Below, one piece after another: positions 43,484 through 52,976 of a stretch of DNA of 64,000 nt; within the stretch, counting starts at the first letter, position 1; each line of letters begins with the position of its first letter. The stretch lies in the NCBI GenBank assembly GCA_913009825.1, contig CAJVYQ010000004.1:62001-126000 (forward strand), in the 5' to 3' direction. Under the pieces are notes generated by a model. That model was not told the origin of the DNA, did no database searches, and worked only from the letters and a program-made list of their open reading frames with translations. This DNA comes from an uncultured Deferribacteres bacterium (lineage in GTDB: Bacteria; Zhuqueibacterota; JdFR-76; DREG01). The position numbers were made by a program, and so were the translations under genes.

Positions 43484-44079
43484 TTGCCCAAGTGAGAGGA
43501 ATTGTTGCGGAAAAATCACCAACACGTGTGGTTCTGGACGTGAGCGGCGTCGGATATGAAATTAATATCCCTGTTTCTACCTACGAAAAATTGCCGAACG
43601 TGGGCGGGGAAATTCGCTTATTAACTCATTTGCATGTTCGTGAAGATGCCATGCAATTATTCGGCTTCAGCAATGACAAAGAAAAGAAGCTTTTCCAATT
43701 GTTGATTGCCGTTTCCGGTATCGGCCCCAGGTTGGCGTTGGGTGTGTTGTCCGGGATCTCCGTGGAAGATTTTTCTCTGGCCGTACGGAACGAGAACTCT
43801 GCTATGCTCACCCGGATTCCTGGTGTGGGGAAAAAAACGGCGCAGAGGTTGGTGATAGAATTAAAAGATAAAATCGGAAAGGGGCTGGACGTCTCTCCGG
43901 CACGGGAAATCGGTTCGGTGAATATTCTGGAAGAAGCCGTTCTCGCTCTGGTTTCTTTAGGCTACCGGCAGACTGAAGCGCAAAAAATAGTGGAAAAAGT
44001 GGCCGGAGAAGAGGAAAGCCTTCCTTCCATCGAGGTGTTGATTAAAAAAGCATTACAAACGGTGGTTTCTAAGAGATAG
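43480..44079 (+). CDS. ruvA: Holliday junction branch migration protein RuvA
   Basis: A 199-residue RuvA that binds the four-way junction and loads RuvB. The track starts at 43429 in ruvC; the native start is the GTG at 43480 (overlap GTGA with ruvC), giving the family N-terminus VIAQVRGIVAEKSP. Seen: LLTHLHVREDAMQLFGF, two helix-hairpin-helix motifs (AVSGIGPRLALGVL and IPGVGKKTAQRLVIELKDK), and a C-terminal domain III (AVLALVSLGYRQTEAQKIV). Confidence 0.96.
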   Translation: MIAQVRGIVAEKSPTRVVLDVSGVGYEINIPVSTYEKLPNVGGEIRLLTHLHVREDAMQLFGFSNDKEKKLFQLLIAVSGIGPRLALGVLSGISVEDFSLAVRNENSAMLTRIPGVGKKTAQRLVIELKDKIGKGLDVSPAREIGSVNILEEAVLALVSLGYRQTEAQKIVEKVAGEEESLPSIEVLIKKALQTVVSKR

Positions 44080-44116
44080 ATGATTGCGCAATCCCTAAGT
44101 TGAAATTCGTAAATGT

Positions 44117-45163
44117 ATGGAATTTAATTTGACACTCGAGCCAAAAATAGATTCGGCAACAACGCCGGAACAGCTATTCGGAGAACAGGAATTTGACCGG
44201 AATCTCCGCCCGTCCCGGTTTGAGGATTTTGTCGGCCAAAATAAAATGAAAGACAATCTCCGGGTTTTCATTCAGGCGGCAGTTGCCCGGAATGAAGCGC
44301 TGGACCACGTGCTGCTTTACGGTCCGCCGGGCCTGGGCAAAACCACGTTGGCGCATATCATTGCAAAAGAATTAAATTCAGAAATAAAGGTAACTTCCGG
44401 GCCTGTTCTGGACAAAGCCGGTGATCTGGCCGGCATTCTTACTAATTTAAAAGACGGCGATGTGCTGTTTGTGGATGAAATACACCGGCTAAACATTTCC
44501 GTTGAAGAATATCTTTATTCGGCGATGGAAGATTTTAAAATAGATATCATGATTGACCGGGGCGCAAATGCACGCAGCATCCAGTTGGCGTTGCCGAAGT
44601 TCACGTTGGTGGGAGCAACGACCAGAGCCGGGCTGCTCACTTCACCCCTGCGTGATCGTTTCGGCGTCGTGAATCGATTGGATTATTACCCGCCCGACGA
44701 TCTGTATCTGATTATTCTGAGGTCGGCATCCATCCTGGATATAAAAATAGAGGAAAATAGTGCGCAGGAAATTGCGCGTCGTTCACGCGGGACACCGCGA
44801 ATCGCGAACCGCTTGTTACGCAGAGTGCGGGATTTTGCCCAGATTGAAGGAAATGGCGTCATCACGCATGCAATCACAAAGTCGTCGTTGCAGCGCCTCG
44901 ATGTGGATGAACGAGGCCTGGATGAAATGGACAAACGGATTTTGCTCACTGTAATTGAAAAATTTGACGGCGGGCCTGTAGGAGTAAACTCTTTGGCCGT
45001 CGCTGTGGGCGAAGAAAGCGATACCATCGAAGAAATTTATGAACCTTACCTGATTCAGGAAGGTTTTTTAAATAGAACCGCCAGGGGAAGGCAGGCGACC
45101 CCTCTGGCTTACCGGCACTTTGGCCTGAATAGCGGCAAGTCGGTACAACGGTCGTTATTCTAA
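44117..45163 (+). CDS. ruvB: Holliday junction DNA helicase RuvB
   Basis: A 348-residue AAA+ motor. Seen: [19 protein letters not shown], Walker [18 protein letters not shown], Walker [10 protein letters not shown], sensor 1 [20 protein letters not shown], and the winged-helix C-terminus ([20 protein letters not shown]). It completes the yebC-ruvCAB group 37 bases after ruvA. queA follows after 27 bases, so transcription probably continues. Confidence 0.97.
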   Translation: MEFNLTLEPKIDSATTPEQLFGEQEFDRNLRPSRFEDFVGQNKMKDNLRVFIQAAVARNEALDHVLLYGPPGLGKTTLAHIIAKELNSEIKVTSGPVLDKAGDLAGILTNLKDGDVLFVDEIHRLNISVEEYLYSAMEDFKIDIMIDRGANARSIQLALPKFTLVGATTRAGLLTSPLRDRFGVVNRLDYYPPDDLYLIILRSASILDIKIEENSAQEIARRSRGTPRIANRLLRRVRDFAQIEGNGVITHAITKSSLQRLDVDERGLDEMDKRILLTVIEKFDGGPVGVNSLAVAVGEESDTIEEIYEPYLIQEGFLNRTARGRQATPLAYRHFGLNSGKSVQRSLF

Positions 45164-45190
45164 GTTATGTGTTTACTATTGGAGTAAGTT

Positions 45191-46219
45191 ATGAAGTTAT
45201 CAGATTTTAAGTACAATTTATCCGAAAACCTCGTTGCCCAGTATCCGGCTGAACAAAGGGATAAATCAAGATTGATGATATTGAACCGGGAAAAACATTC
45301 CATCGGTATTGATGAGTTCGGTACAATTAAAAATTTTCTCAATGAAGGAGACTGTTTGGTTATTAATGAAACCAAAGTGTTTCCCGCCCGGATTATGGGA
45401 ACCAAGGAAAAAACAGAGGCGGAAGTAGAGATATTTTTGCTGCGGGAACTGGAAACCAGTTTGTGGGAAGTTCTGGTAAAACCGGCAAGAAAAGTACGGG
45501 TAGGGAATCGTCTCCATCTTACAGAAGAGCTCTACTGCGATGTGATTGATAATACAGTTTCCGGCGGCCGGGTTGTACGGTTCAATTACAACGGAAATTT
45601 CTATTCTATCGTCGAAGAATTAGGCAGATCACCTTTGCCTCCTTATATTAAACGAGATCCGGAACCGTTGGACAAAGAAAGATATCAAACTGTTTATGCC
45701 AAGGTCCGGGGAGCCGTTGCTGCGCCGACCGCCGGTCTTCATTTTACCAAAGAATTGCTGGCCGATATTGAGAAAAAAGGGGTTAAAATTGTGCCGCTGC
45801 TGTTGCATGTAGGGTTGGGCAGTTTTCGTCCGGTGCAAGTGGAAGATCTGTCCCGGCATAAAATGGATTCCGAATATTTTGAGATTTATCAGGAAACCTC
45901 AGATATCATCAATCAAACCAAAGCGGATGGCGGTAGAATTATTGCGGTTGGCACCACGACAGTGCGGGCACTGGAAAGTACTGTAACGTCGGATAATTCT
46001 GTAAAAGTGGAAAAAGGCTGGACTGACAAATTTATCTTTCCGCCTTATGAATTTAAAGTGGTAGATACGATAATCACCAATTTTCACCTACCCTGTTCAA
46101 CGCTGTTGATGTTGGTTAGCGCCTTTGCCGACCGTGATTTCATTTTTAAAGCGTACAGAAAAGCGATGCGGGAAAAATTTCGCTTCTATAGTTACGGTGA
46201 TGCCATGTTGATTATTTGA
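45191..46219 (+). CDS. queA: S-adenosylmethionine:tRNA ribosyltransferase-isomerase QueA
   Basis: A 342-residue enzyme that turns preQ1 at the tRNA wobble position into epoxyqueuosine using the ribosyl part of SAM. Seen: LSDFKYNLSENLVAQYPAEQRDKSRLM, the central SPLPPYIKRDPEPLDKERYQTVYAK, GAVAAPTAGLHFT, and the C-terminal TNFHLPCSTLLMLVSAFA. Full length and typical. The next step enzyme (QueG/QueH) is not in the window. Confidence 0.96.
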   Translation: MKLSDFKYNLSENLVAQYPAEQRDKSRLMILNREKHSIGIDEFGTIKNFLNEGDCLVINETKVFPARIMGTKEKTEAEVEIFLLRELETSLWEVLVKPARKVRVGNRLHLTEELYCDVIDNTVSGGRVVRFNYNGNFYSIVEELGRSPLPPYIKRDPEPLDKERYQTVYAKVRGAVAAPTAGLHFTKELLADIEKKGVKIVPLLLHVGLGSFRPVQVEDLSRHKMDSEYFEIYQETSDIINQTKADGGRIIAVGTTTVRALESTVTSDNSVKVEKGWTDKFIFPPYEFKVVDTIITNFHLPCSTLLMLVSAFADRDFIFKAYRKAMREKFRFYSYGDAMLII

Positions 46220-46254
46220 CGATTTAGAATTGGCGACAAAAATTGAGTTGATAT

Positions 46255-46950
46255 GTGAAAGTTGCGGCAATTGTTCTGGCCGCCGGTTCCGGCAGCCGGA
46301 TGGGAAAAAGAACGCGGAAACAATTTCTAAGAATCGGTGATAAGCCGATTCTTTTTTATTCTCTGCATATTTTTGAACAGTGCGCCGCAATCGATGAGGT
46401 TGTGCTGGTGATAAAAGAGGAAGATTTGTCATTCGCTGCCGAGACGGTTGTGGATCGGTTCAATTTTCACAAGGTACAAAAAATTGTTTCCGGGGGCGAA
46501 AAAAGACAGAATTCCGTTTTTGCCGGTTTGCAGGCAGTTGATGAGAATAGCAGGATGGTTGTTATTCACGATGGCGTTCGTCCGTTTATCACTGTGGAGC
46601 AGGTTGAATTGGGGGTGCAAAAATGTGTGGATTCCGGCGCTGTTATCAGCGCGGTGCCGGTAGTGGCTACCATCAAAAAAGCAACGGGCGGAAAGGTGGT
46701 CCGCACGATCAACCGGGATGCTCTTTGGGAGATACAAACGCCGCAAATTTTTAATTTTGATCTCATTTATACCGCTTACTCCCAGGCATTTGCCGAAGGG
46801 TTTCCCGCCACCGATGACGCGATGATGGTGGAACGGCTTGGCGGCGAGGTGCACATTTTGCCGGGAGACCGCCGTAACATTAAAATCACTACGCCCGAGG
46901 ATTTACACTACGCAAATTTTGTGCTGGAGAATAAACTATGGCCCGGGTAG
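46255..46950 (+). CDS. ispD: 2-C-methyl-D-erythritol 4-phosphate cytidylyltransferase
   Basis: A 231-residue MEP-pathway enzyme that joins CTP and MEP. The GTG start opens with VAAIVLAAGSGSRMGKRTRKQF, the nucleotide-binding loop. IHDGVRPFIT, LWEIQTPQIF and TDDAMMVERLGGEVHILPGDRRNIKITTPEDL follow in family order. The last 13 bases overlap ispF, so steps 3 and 5 of isoprenoid precursor synthesis are coupled. Confidence 0.96.
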   Translation: MKVAAIVLAAGSGSRMGKRTRKQFLRIGDKPILFYSLHIFEQCAAIDEVVLVIKEEDLSFAAETVVDRFNFHKVQKIVSGGEKRQNSVFAGLQAVDENSRMVVIHDGVRPFITVEQVELGVQKCVDSGAVISAVPVVATIKKATGGKVVRTINRDALWEIQTPQIFNFDLIYTAYSQAFAEGFPATDDAMMVERLGGEVHILPGDRRNIKITTPEDLHYANFVLENKLWPG

Positions 46951-47450
46951 GGATTGGTTACGATGTTCATCGATTGATAGAGGGACGGCCTCTGTTTTTA
47001 GGCGGCGTTCAAATCCCTTTCGCCAAAGGGCTTGCCGGACATTCGGATGCGGATGTGCTTTGCCATGCTATTATCGATGCCATATTGGGAGCGGCGAATC
47101 TTGGCGATATCGGGGCTCATTTTCCCGATTCGCAGCCCGAGTGGAAGGATCGATCCGGATTGTTTTTCTTGCGGCGGGTAAAAAAGCTAATCGATGAAAA
47201 CCGGTTCGGCATTGTCAATGTGGATGCAACCGTCCTGGCGGAACAGCCAAAACTCAGACCGTTAATCCCTCAAATGGCGGAAAATATTGCCGGGGCGCTG
47301 GGAATTGAAACATCGGTAGTCTCCGTAAAAGCGACTACTACAGAAGGGCTTGGCTACATTGGGGAGGGAAAAGGAATTGCCGCCCAGGCGGTTGTCTCCC
47401 TAACGAAGAAACCAGGAATAAAGAGGAAATTATGTCAGAAGTTAGAGTAA
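46938..47450 (+). CDS. ispF: 2-C-methyl-D-erythritol 2,4-cyclodiphosphate synthase
   Basis: A 170-residue MEP-pathway enzyme. The metal-binding GIGYDVHRLIEGRPL (Asp and His ligands), AGHSDADVLCHAIIDAILGAANLGDIG, and the C-terminal VSVKATTTEGLGYIGEGKGIAAQAV are complete. The C-terminus has about 10 extra residues (KKPGIKRKLCQKLE) that run into the gltX start, giving a 19-base overlap. Confidence 0.97.
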   Translation: MARVGIGYDVHRLIEGRPLFLGGVQIPFAKGLAGHSDADVLCHAIIDAILGAANLGDIGAHFPDSQPEWKDRSGLFFLRRVKKLIDENRFGIVNVDATVLAEQPKLRPLIPQMAENIAGALGIETSVVSVKATTTEGLGYIGEGKGIAAQAVVSLTKKPGIKRKLCQKLE

Positions 47451-48865
47451 GATTTGCACCGAGTCCGACCGGCTATTTACATGTCGGCAATGCACGTACT
47501 GCAATTTTGAATTGGTTATTTGCCCGCCATAGCGGTGGAAAGATGATCCTGCGTATTGAAGATACAGATGCGGAGCGGTCGACGGTAGAATTTGAACAGA
47601 CTTTGTTACAAGATTTGGCCTGGCTGGGAGTGGATTGGGATGAAGGCCCGGATAAGGGCGGAAATTTCGGCCCTTATCGTCAGTCGGAGCGTCTCGGTAT
47701 TTATCAAAAATACGCTCATCAACTGTTGGAAACAGGAAAGGCCTTTCACTGTTACTGCACGAAAGAAGAGATTGAAGCGAGAGGAAAGGCGGCACTGGCC
47801 AGAAGGGAAGACCCGCATTACGACGGCCATTGTTACTATCTCACGGAAGAGCATGTCGAGCAGTATAAAAAGGAAGGCCGGAAGCCGGTAATCCGGTTTC
47901 GGGTTCATCCCGGTGAAATATCCTTTTCCGATTTGGTGCGGAAAAATGTCCAATTTGATGGCAGCCATATCAGTGATTTTGTTATTCTGCGCTCGGATAG
48001 CACGGCAACTTATAACTTCGCGGTGGTGATCGATGATGCCTTGATGAAAATATCCCACGTGATTCGGGGAGAAGACCATTTATCGAATACTCCCAAGCAG
48101 GTTCTTCTCTTCAAGGCGTTTGGTTTTGACGTACCTGTATTTGTCCATATCCCTATGATCTTGGGAGAGGACAGGGCAAAATTGTCAAAACGTCATGGCG
48201 ACAACCAAGTAAGAGATTACCGTGAGAAGGGGTACCTGCCGGAAGCCATGTTCAACTTTTTAAGCTTGTTGGGCTGGTCGTCACCGAGTGGAGAGGAGCT
48301 GCTGTCCCGCCAACGGTTTATCGAAGAATTTGATTTCAGTCGTTTGTCCAAATCTGCTGCTATTTTTAATTCGGAAAAGCTGGATTGGATGAACGGTTGG
48401 TACTTGCGTAATTCGGATATCGATTATATTCTCGATCTCGGTCTCCCGTTTTTAAAAAAATCAGGATTTGATATTTCCGACCGGGAAGCCATTAAAAAAT
48501 GTGTCCGGGCGGTTATCGAAAGAATCGATCGTTTGGAACAACTACCGGATTGGTGCCGTTTGATTTATGCCGGAGAAATAAAGTATGATAATGAAGAAAT
48601 AGTGTTTAATGAAGGTTCCCAAAAAGTGTTCATCCGTTTTTTATCGGAAATTGAAAATATCTCTCAATGGGACAAGGATGCTTTTCTGCAGGTCGTGAAA
48701 ACCGTGCAAAAAGAGACGGGAATTAAAGGCAGGTTTTTATGGATGCCCATTCGAATTGCGTTAACGGGTAAAGAGCACGGCCCCGAATTGCCGGTTATTG
48801 TGGAATTATTGGGATTAGAAAACTGCAGGAAGCTAATCAAAAAAGCACTGAAAAAGCAAGGATAA
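47432..48865 (+). CDS. gltX: Glutamyl-tRNA synthetase
   Basis: A 477-residue class I synthetase that charges tRNA(Glu) (and perhaps tRNA(Gln) in organisms that use the amidotransferase route). The HIGH equivalent is HVGN in APSPTGYLHVGNARTAILNWLFAR; the KMSKS equivalent is KLSKRHG in AKLSKRHGDNQVRDYREKG. The C-terminal anticodon-binding region (FLWMPIRIALTGKEHGPELPVIVELLGLE) is normal. The ATG start inside ispF has AAAGAGGAAATT upstream. Confidence 0.97.
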   Translation: MSEVRVRFAPSPTGYLHVGNARTAILNWLFARHSGGKMILRIEDTDAERSTVEFEQTLLQDLAWLGVDWDEGPDKGGNFGPYRQSERLGIYQKYAHQLLETGKAFHCYCTKEEIEARGKAALARREDPHYDGHCYYLTEEHVEQYKKEGRKPVIRFRVHPGEISFSDLVRKNVQFDGSHISDFVILRSDSTATYNFAVVIDDALMKISHVIRGEDHLSNTPKQVLLFKAFGFDVPVFVHIPMILGEDRAKLSKRHGDNQVRDYREKGYLPEAMFNFLSLLGWSSPSGEELLSRQRFIEEFDFSRLSKSAAIFNSEKLDWMNGWYLRNSDIDYILDLGLPFLKKSGFDISDREAIKKCVRAVIERIDRLEQLPDWCRLIYAGEIKYDNEEIVFNEGSQKVFIRFLSEIENISQWDKDAFLQVVKTVQKETGIKGRFLWMPIRIALTGKEHGPELPVIVELLGLENCRKLIKKALKKQG

Positions 48866-48868
48866 AAG

Positions 48869-50317
48869 ATGTCGCTTACTATATATAATACGTTGACCCG
48901 GAAGAAAGAAGAATTTATTCCGGTTGAATCCGGAAAGGTCGGGTTTTATCTTTGCGGTCCAACGGTGTACGATTATTTTCATATCGGCAATGCCAGGCCC
49001 TTTATCGTTTTCGATGTTTTCCGGCGGTTTTTGCAATACCGTGGTTTTGAGGTAACGTACGTGGTCAATATTACCGATGTGGACGATAAAATCATCAATA
49101 AATCCAATCAGGAAAATCGGGCACCGAAGGAAATTGCCGACGAATATACCAAAGCCTATCTGGAGGATCTGAAAAAATTAAAAGTGAAACTTGCGGATGT
49201 TCTGCCCAAAGCAACGGAGCATATTTCCGATATGATTGCTTTAATCAGGGAATTGCTGGATCATGGAATCGCTTACACTTTAAATGGCGATGTATATTTT
49301 TCTGTTGAAAAATATAACGGATACGGTAAACTAAGCGGGAAGCATATCGAAGACTTAAAGGCCGGAGCACGGGTTGAAATAGATGAACGGAAAAACAATC
49401 CACTGGATTTTGCGCTTTGGAAAGCCGCAAAACCCGGCGAGCCGTTTTGGGAAGCCCCCTGGGGAAAAGGCCGGCCGGGCTGGCATATCGAATGTTCTGC
49501 CATGTCCATGAAATATCTTGGTGACCGGTTTGATATCCATGCCGGTGGCGAAGACCTGATTTTTCCCCATCACGAAAACGAAATTGCACAAAGCTGTGGC
49601 ACCGGAAAACATGCTTTTGCCAAATATTGGCTGCACAATGGATTTCTAAAAATCCGCGGTGAAAAAATGGCCAAATCGAAAAGGAATTTTTTAACTGCGC
49701 GGGAAATTCTGAAACGGTATCCGGCGGAGGTTCTGCGATTGTTTTTTCTGCAGAAACACTATCGCAGTCCCATCAATTATTCGGAAGAAATTCTTGATGA
49801 AACACAGGTTGCCTGGCACCGGTTACAGAATTTCTACCGGGAATTAAATGCTAAAAAATTGCCGGAAATTAACGAAATTGTCCCGGATCGGCTTTCCGCG
49901 CCGGCACAAAAATTTTTCCGCTTTATTGAACAAAACAGATCGGAAATGGCTGCGGCTTTGGAAGATGATTTCAACTCGGCAAAAGCGATTGGTAAATTAT
50001 TCGAAATAGTGAAAGAAGGGAATCGCCTGCTGAATAGTGAAGAAATCTCGACAGACAAGCAAGTGGTTTTGAACTATTTGAAGAAAAAACTGGAGGAATT
50101 TGATGATTTTCTCGGTTTGCTTTCCCGGGAAGCTGATAATTCATCATCAGAAAATGATTTGGAAGCCATATTGGAAATTCTGCTTGAAGTGCGGAATGAA
50201 TTGCGGGAAAATAAAATGTGGGAGTTGGCGGATAAAATTAGAAACCGATTAACGGAAGCCGGTTTTTCAATCGAAGATAGGGCTAAACAGAGCATTATCA
50301 AAAAAAATAAATCATGA
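48869..50317 (+). CDS. cysS: Cysteinyl-tRNA synthetase
   Basis: A 482-residue class I synthetase. Seen: LCGPTVYDYFHIGNARPFIVFD with the zinc Cys and HIGN motif; GRPGWHIECSAMSMKYLGDRFDIHAGGEDLIFPHHENE with the other zinc ligands; and the signature loop GEKMAKSKRNF. The all-helical C-terminal anticodon region is complete. It follows gltX after 3 bases and ends the long run that begins at yebC. An AT-rich spacer with a strong promoter for the tRNA-tuf unit comes next. Confidence 0.97.
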   Translation: MSLTIYNTLTRKKEEFIPVESGKVGFYLCGPTVYDYFHIGNARPFIVFDVFRRFLQYRGFEVTYVVNITDVDDKIINKSNQENRAPKEIADEYTKAYLEDLKKLKVKLADVLPKATEHISDMIALIRELLDHGIAYTLNGDVYFSVEKYNGYGKLSGKHIEDLKAGARVEIDERKNNPLDFALWKAAKPGEPFWEAPWGKGRPGWHIECSAMSMKYLGDRFDIHAGGEDLIFPHHENEIAQSCGTGKHAFAKYWLHNGFLKIRGEKMAKSKRNFLTAREILKRYPAEVLRLFFLQKHYRSPINYSEEILDETQVAWHRLQNFYRELNAKKLPEINEIVPDRLSAPAQKFFRFIEQNRSEMAAALEDDFNSAKAIGKLFEIVKEGNRLLNSEEISTDKQVVLNYLKKKLEEFDDFLGLLSREADNSSSENDLEAILEILLEVRNELRENKMWELADKIRNRLTEAGFSIEDRAKQSIIKKNKS

Positions 50318-50339
50318 ATGTTTTTTCTTGACAATTTTC

Positions 50340-50367
50340 TTGACAAACGGATTTTTTTTATTATATT
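50340..50367 (+). promoter_or_regulatory. Promoter of the tRNA-tuf transcription unit
   Basis: A perfect TTGACA at 50340-50345, 16 bases of spacer, then TATATT at 50362-50367. A second TTGACA lies 12 bases further upstream (50328-50333). It sits about 150 bases before the first tRNA gene. Confidence 0.6.
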
Positions 50368-50515
50368 ATAGGGCTGTTGTTTGAAAGTGCAGTTTAATAA
50401 TGGGCTGTAAGTACAGATTTTTATATTTGTTTTATGACGGGCTGCGGAAGTTCTTCAGACAACTTGTTTTTTGGGTTCTTTAAAATGGTTATTTCGCGGA
50501 ATGGTGAGATGAGGT

Positions 50516-50588
50516 GCCGATGTAGCTCAACCGGTAGAGCAACTGATTTGTAATCAGTAGGTTGGAGGTTCGAGTCCTCTCATCGGCT
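50516..50588 (+). tRNA. tRNA-Thr (anticodon TGT)
   Basis: A cloverleaf with acceptor GCCGATG / CATCGGC, D arm AGCTCAACCGGTAGAGC, anticodon stem ACTGA-TTTGTAA-TCAGT and T arm GAGGTTCGAGTCCTC. CCA is not encoded. It is the first of four tRNAs in the order Thr-Tyr-Gly-Thr before tuf, the same order as thrU-tyrU-glyT-thrT-tufB of E. coli. Confidence 0.97.
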
Positions 50589-50651
50589 CGAAACTGAAGA
50601 CGTTGCATTTTGTGTTGGGCATTTTTTGATGTGTTGGCTTGTGGGGTTTTG

Positions 50652-50733
<82 letters not shown>

Positions 50734-50743
50734 CACAGTTTAA

Positions 50744-50816
50744 GCGGGAGTAACTCAGTTGGTAGAGTTACAGCCTTCCAAGCTGTCTGTCGCGGGTTCG
50801 AGTCCCGTCTCCCGCT
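50744..50816 (+). tRNA. tRNA-Gly (anticodon TCC)
   Basis: Acceptor GCGGGAG / CTCCCGC, anticodon stem-loop CAGCCTTCCAAGCTG, T arm CGGGTTCGAGTCCCG. CCA is not encoded. It begins 10 bases after tRNA-Tyr. Confidence 0.97.
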
Positions 50817-50862
50817 CTTGTTTGTAACTTTTTTGATCGTTGTGTTTCTGATAGAAGTTGGA

Positions 50863-50908
50863 AATAGCTCCTTTGGATGACTCTGTCTAAGGGGCTATTT
50901 TGTTGTTT
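50863..50908 (+). terminator. Hairpin after the first three tRNAs
   Basis: AAATAGCTCCTT pairs with AAGGGGCTATTT (one wobble) and is followed by TTGTTGTTTT. It lies between tRNA-Gly and the tRNA pseudogene and may terminate or process the tRNA transcript. Confidence 0.6.
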
Positions 50909-50932
50909 TACAGAGGGGTTGGCGGGGGTGAT

Positions 50933-50983
50933 GCCTGCGTAGCTCGGTCGGGAAGGTCATCCCGATGCATCGGGGTCGTAGGC
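50933..50983 (+). pseudogene. Truncated tRNA-Thr copy
   Basis: The 5' end GCCTGCGTAGCTCGGTCGG and the 3' end GGTCGTAGGC match tRNA-Thr(GGT) 90 bases downstream. The anticodon arm and most of the T arm are missing. In their place is the small palindrome TCCCGATGCATCGGG. It cannot fold as a tRNA. A related palindrome (ATCCCGATACATCGGGAT) stands just after the intact tRNA-Thr gene. Confidence 0.75.
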
Positions 50984-51020
50984 CCGGGATAGAGAGGGAG
51001 GCTGAAAAATTGATATTTTT

Positions 51021-51093
51021 GCCTGCGTAGCTCAGTCGGTAGAGCACATCCTTGGTAAGGATGAGGTCACCGGTTCAATCCCGGTCGTAGGCT
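51021..51093 (+). tRNA. tRNA-Thr (anticodon GGT)
   Basis: Acceptor GCCTGCG / CGTAGGC (one G-T pair), D arm AGCTCAGTCGGTAGAGC, anticodon stem-loop ATCCTTGGTAAGGAT, T arm CCGGTTCAATCCCGG. It is directly upstream of tuf, as in many bacteria. Confidence 0.97.
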
Positions 51094-51232
51094 CAACGTT
51101 ATCCCGATACATCGGGATTGTAGACTCTAAAATATCCTAATCTGTCGGGGGCGCAGTGATGAGTACTTGAAAGATAGAATATTTTCATCAATAAAATCGC
51201 AATTTGCGAAGAAAAAGTAAGGAGGAAGCAGA

Positions 51233-52423
51233 ATGTCGAAGGCGAAGTATGAGCGAACCAAGCCCCATGTGAATGTAGGGACGATCGGTCACGTGGATCA
51301 TGGCAAGACCACGTTAACGGCAGCGATGACATTATATTTGAGCAAAAAGGGGTTATCGGAAGTACGCACGTTTGATTCGATTGATAATGCACCGGAAGAG
51401 CGTGAGCGTGGTATCACCATTGCGACGGCTCATGTGGAATACGAGACGGCCAATCGTCATTATGCTCATGTAGATTGTCCGGGACATGCAGATTACGTAA
51501 AGAATATGATCACCGGTGCGGCGCAGATGGACGGTTCGATACTGGTGGTAAGCGCGGCTGACGGCCCGATGCCGCAAACGCGTGAACATATTTTGCTTGC
51601 ACGTCAGGTGGGGGTTCCTCGTATTGTCGTGTTTTTAAATAAAGTGGATATGGTAGATGATCCTGAATTGCTGGAATTGGTAGAGCTTGAACTACGTGAG
51701 CTGTTGACGCAGTATGAATATCCCGGAGATGAGATTCCCATCATATCCGGCAGCGCATTGAAGGCGTTGGAGGATACCGATGATCCGGAAGCGACCAAAT
51801 GCATTCAGGAGTTGGTGGATGCCCTGGATGATTATATTCCGGTTCCTGAGCGGGATATTGACAAGCCGTTTCTGATGCCGGTAGAGGATGTATTCAGTAT
51901 AACGGGTCGTGGCACGGTACCGACGGGTCGGGTGGACCGCGGCAAGGTTCATGTAGGCGATGAAGTAGAGTTGGTTGGTTTGGGGGCTCATCACAAGACG
52001 GTGGTGACCGGAGTAGAGATGTTCCGCAAGATTTTGGATGAGGGTCAGGCCGGGGACAATATCGGCGTTTTGCTGCGCGGCGTGGACAAGAATGAGATTC
52101 AGCGCGGCATGGTGCTGGCGGCGCCCGGTTCGATAACCCCTCATACCCAATTCAAGGGCGAAGTTTATGTGTTAAAAAAAGAAGAAGGCGGCCGTCATAC
52201 GCCGTTTTTCAACGGATATCGTCCTCAGTTTTATTTCAGGACGACGGATGTGACCGGTTCGATCACCCTTCCCGAAGGTGTTGAGATGGTTATGCCGGGT
52301 GATAATATCACCATGGATGTGGAATTGATATCGGAGATCGCCATGGAAGAAGGTTTGCGTTTTGCCATCCGTGAAGGCGGTCGTACAGTTGGCGCCGGTG
52401 TTGTCGGTAAGATTATTAAATAG
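51233..52423 (+). CDS. tuf: Elongation factor Tu
   Basis: A 396-residue EF-Tu that delivers aminoacyl-tRNA to the ribosome. G motifs: [14 protein letters not shown] at the gamma-phosphate site, NKVD and SGSAL. Domains 2 and 3 are complete ([13 protein letters not shown], and VVGKIIK at the end). AAGGAGGAAGCAGA precedes the ATG. It is followed by rpmG, tRNA-Trp, secE and nusG, the standard order. Confidence 0.98.
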   Translation: MSKAKYERTKPHVNVGTIGHVDHGKTTLTAAMTLYLSKKGLSEVRTFDSIDNAPEERERGITIATAHVEYETANRHYAHVDCPGHADYVKNMITGAAQMDGSILVVSAADGPMPQTREHILLARQVGVPRIVVFLNKVDMVDDPELLELVELELRELLTQYEYPGDEIPIISGSALKALEDTDDPEATKCIQELVDALDDYIPVPERDIDKPFLMPVEDVFSITGRGTVPTGRVDRGKVHVGDEVELVGLGAHHKTVVTGVEMFRKILDEGQAGDNIGVLLRGVDKNEIQRGMVLAAPGSITPHTQFKGEVYVLKKEEGGRHTPFFNGYRPQFYFRTTDVTGSITLPEGVEMVMPGDNITMDVELISEIAMEEGLRFAIREGGRTVGAGVVGKIIK

Positions 52424-52437
52424 AATGGTGGTGACCG

Positions 52438-52587
52438 ATGCGGGATAATATCATATTGGAATGTACTGTTTGTAAAGAGCGCAATTACACTACCACAAAA
52501 AATAAAAGATTGCATTCTCAGCGGGTGGAATACAAAAAATATTGTCCGCGTTGCAACAAGCATACAATACATAAGGAAACCCGATAG
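52438..52587 (+). CDS. rpmG: 50S ribosomal protein L33
   Basis: A 49-residue protein, too short for the ORF track: [20 protein letters not shown], then [21 protein letters not shown]. The two CxxC pairs make it the zinc-binding (C+) form of L33. The ATG is preceded by GGTGGTGACCG, 15 bases after tuf. The tuf-rpmG-tRNA-Trp-secE-nusG order is conserved in many phyla. Confidence 0.95.
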   Translation: MRDNIILECTVCKERNYTTTKNKRLHSQRVEYKKYCPRCNKHTIHKETR

Positions 52588-52603
52588 CAGCTGATTATCG
52601 TGT

Positions 52604-52677
52604 AGGCCTGTAGCTCGAACGGCTAGAGCGCCGGACTCCAAATCCGGATGTTGGGGGTTCGAATCCCTCCAGGCCTG
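52604..52677 (+). tRNA. tRNA-Trp (anticodon CCA)
   Basis: Acceptor AGGCCTG / CAGGCCT, D arm AGCTCGAACGGCTAGAGC, anticodon stem-loop CGGACTCCAAATCCG, T arm GGGGGTTCGAATCCCTC. It lies between rpmG and secE, its usual place. Confidence 0.97.
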
Positions 52678-52770
52678 CAAGATTTTAAGTATACTGGTTT
52701 TACGCGGGAGCCGAGCGAGTTTTTTGGCGCCGCTTGTTCGTGTTCATTAAAAAATAAGATTGGTTCAGGC

Positions 52771-52959
52771 ATGTTTAATAAGATCGTATCGTTTATTAGG
52801 GAAGTCAGGACGGAGATGGCTCGTGTCACTTGGCCAACCAGGGATGAATTGCAAAATTCTACTACTGTTGTTATTCTGGTTAGCATTGCTTTTGCCGTGT
52901 TTATATTTTTTGTCGATAATATTTTAAAATATTTATTTGATCTGCTTTATGGCTTCTAG
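52771..52959 (+). CDS. secE: Preprotein translocase subunit SecE
   Basis: The track ORF starts at 52648 over the tRNA; the real start is the ATG at 52771, giving 62 residues. The amphipathic FIREVRTEMARVTWPTRDEL and one membrane helix (TTVVILVSIAFAVFIFFVDNIL) are the conserved SecE core. It clamps SecY in the translocon. nusG follows after 17 bases. Confidence 0.95.
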   Translation: MFNKIVSFIREVRTEMARVTWPTRDELQNSTTVVILVSIAFAVFIFFVDNILKYLFDLLYGF

Positions 52960-52976
52960 AGGGGAGTGAGTAGGAA

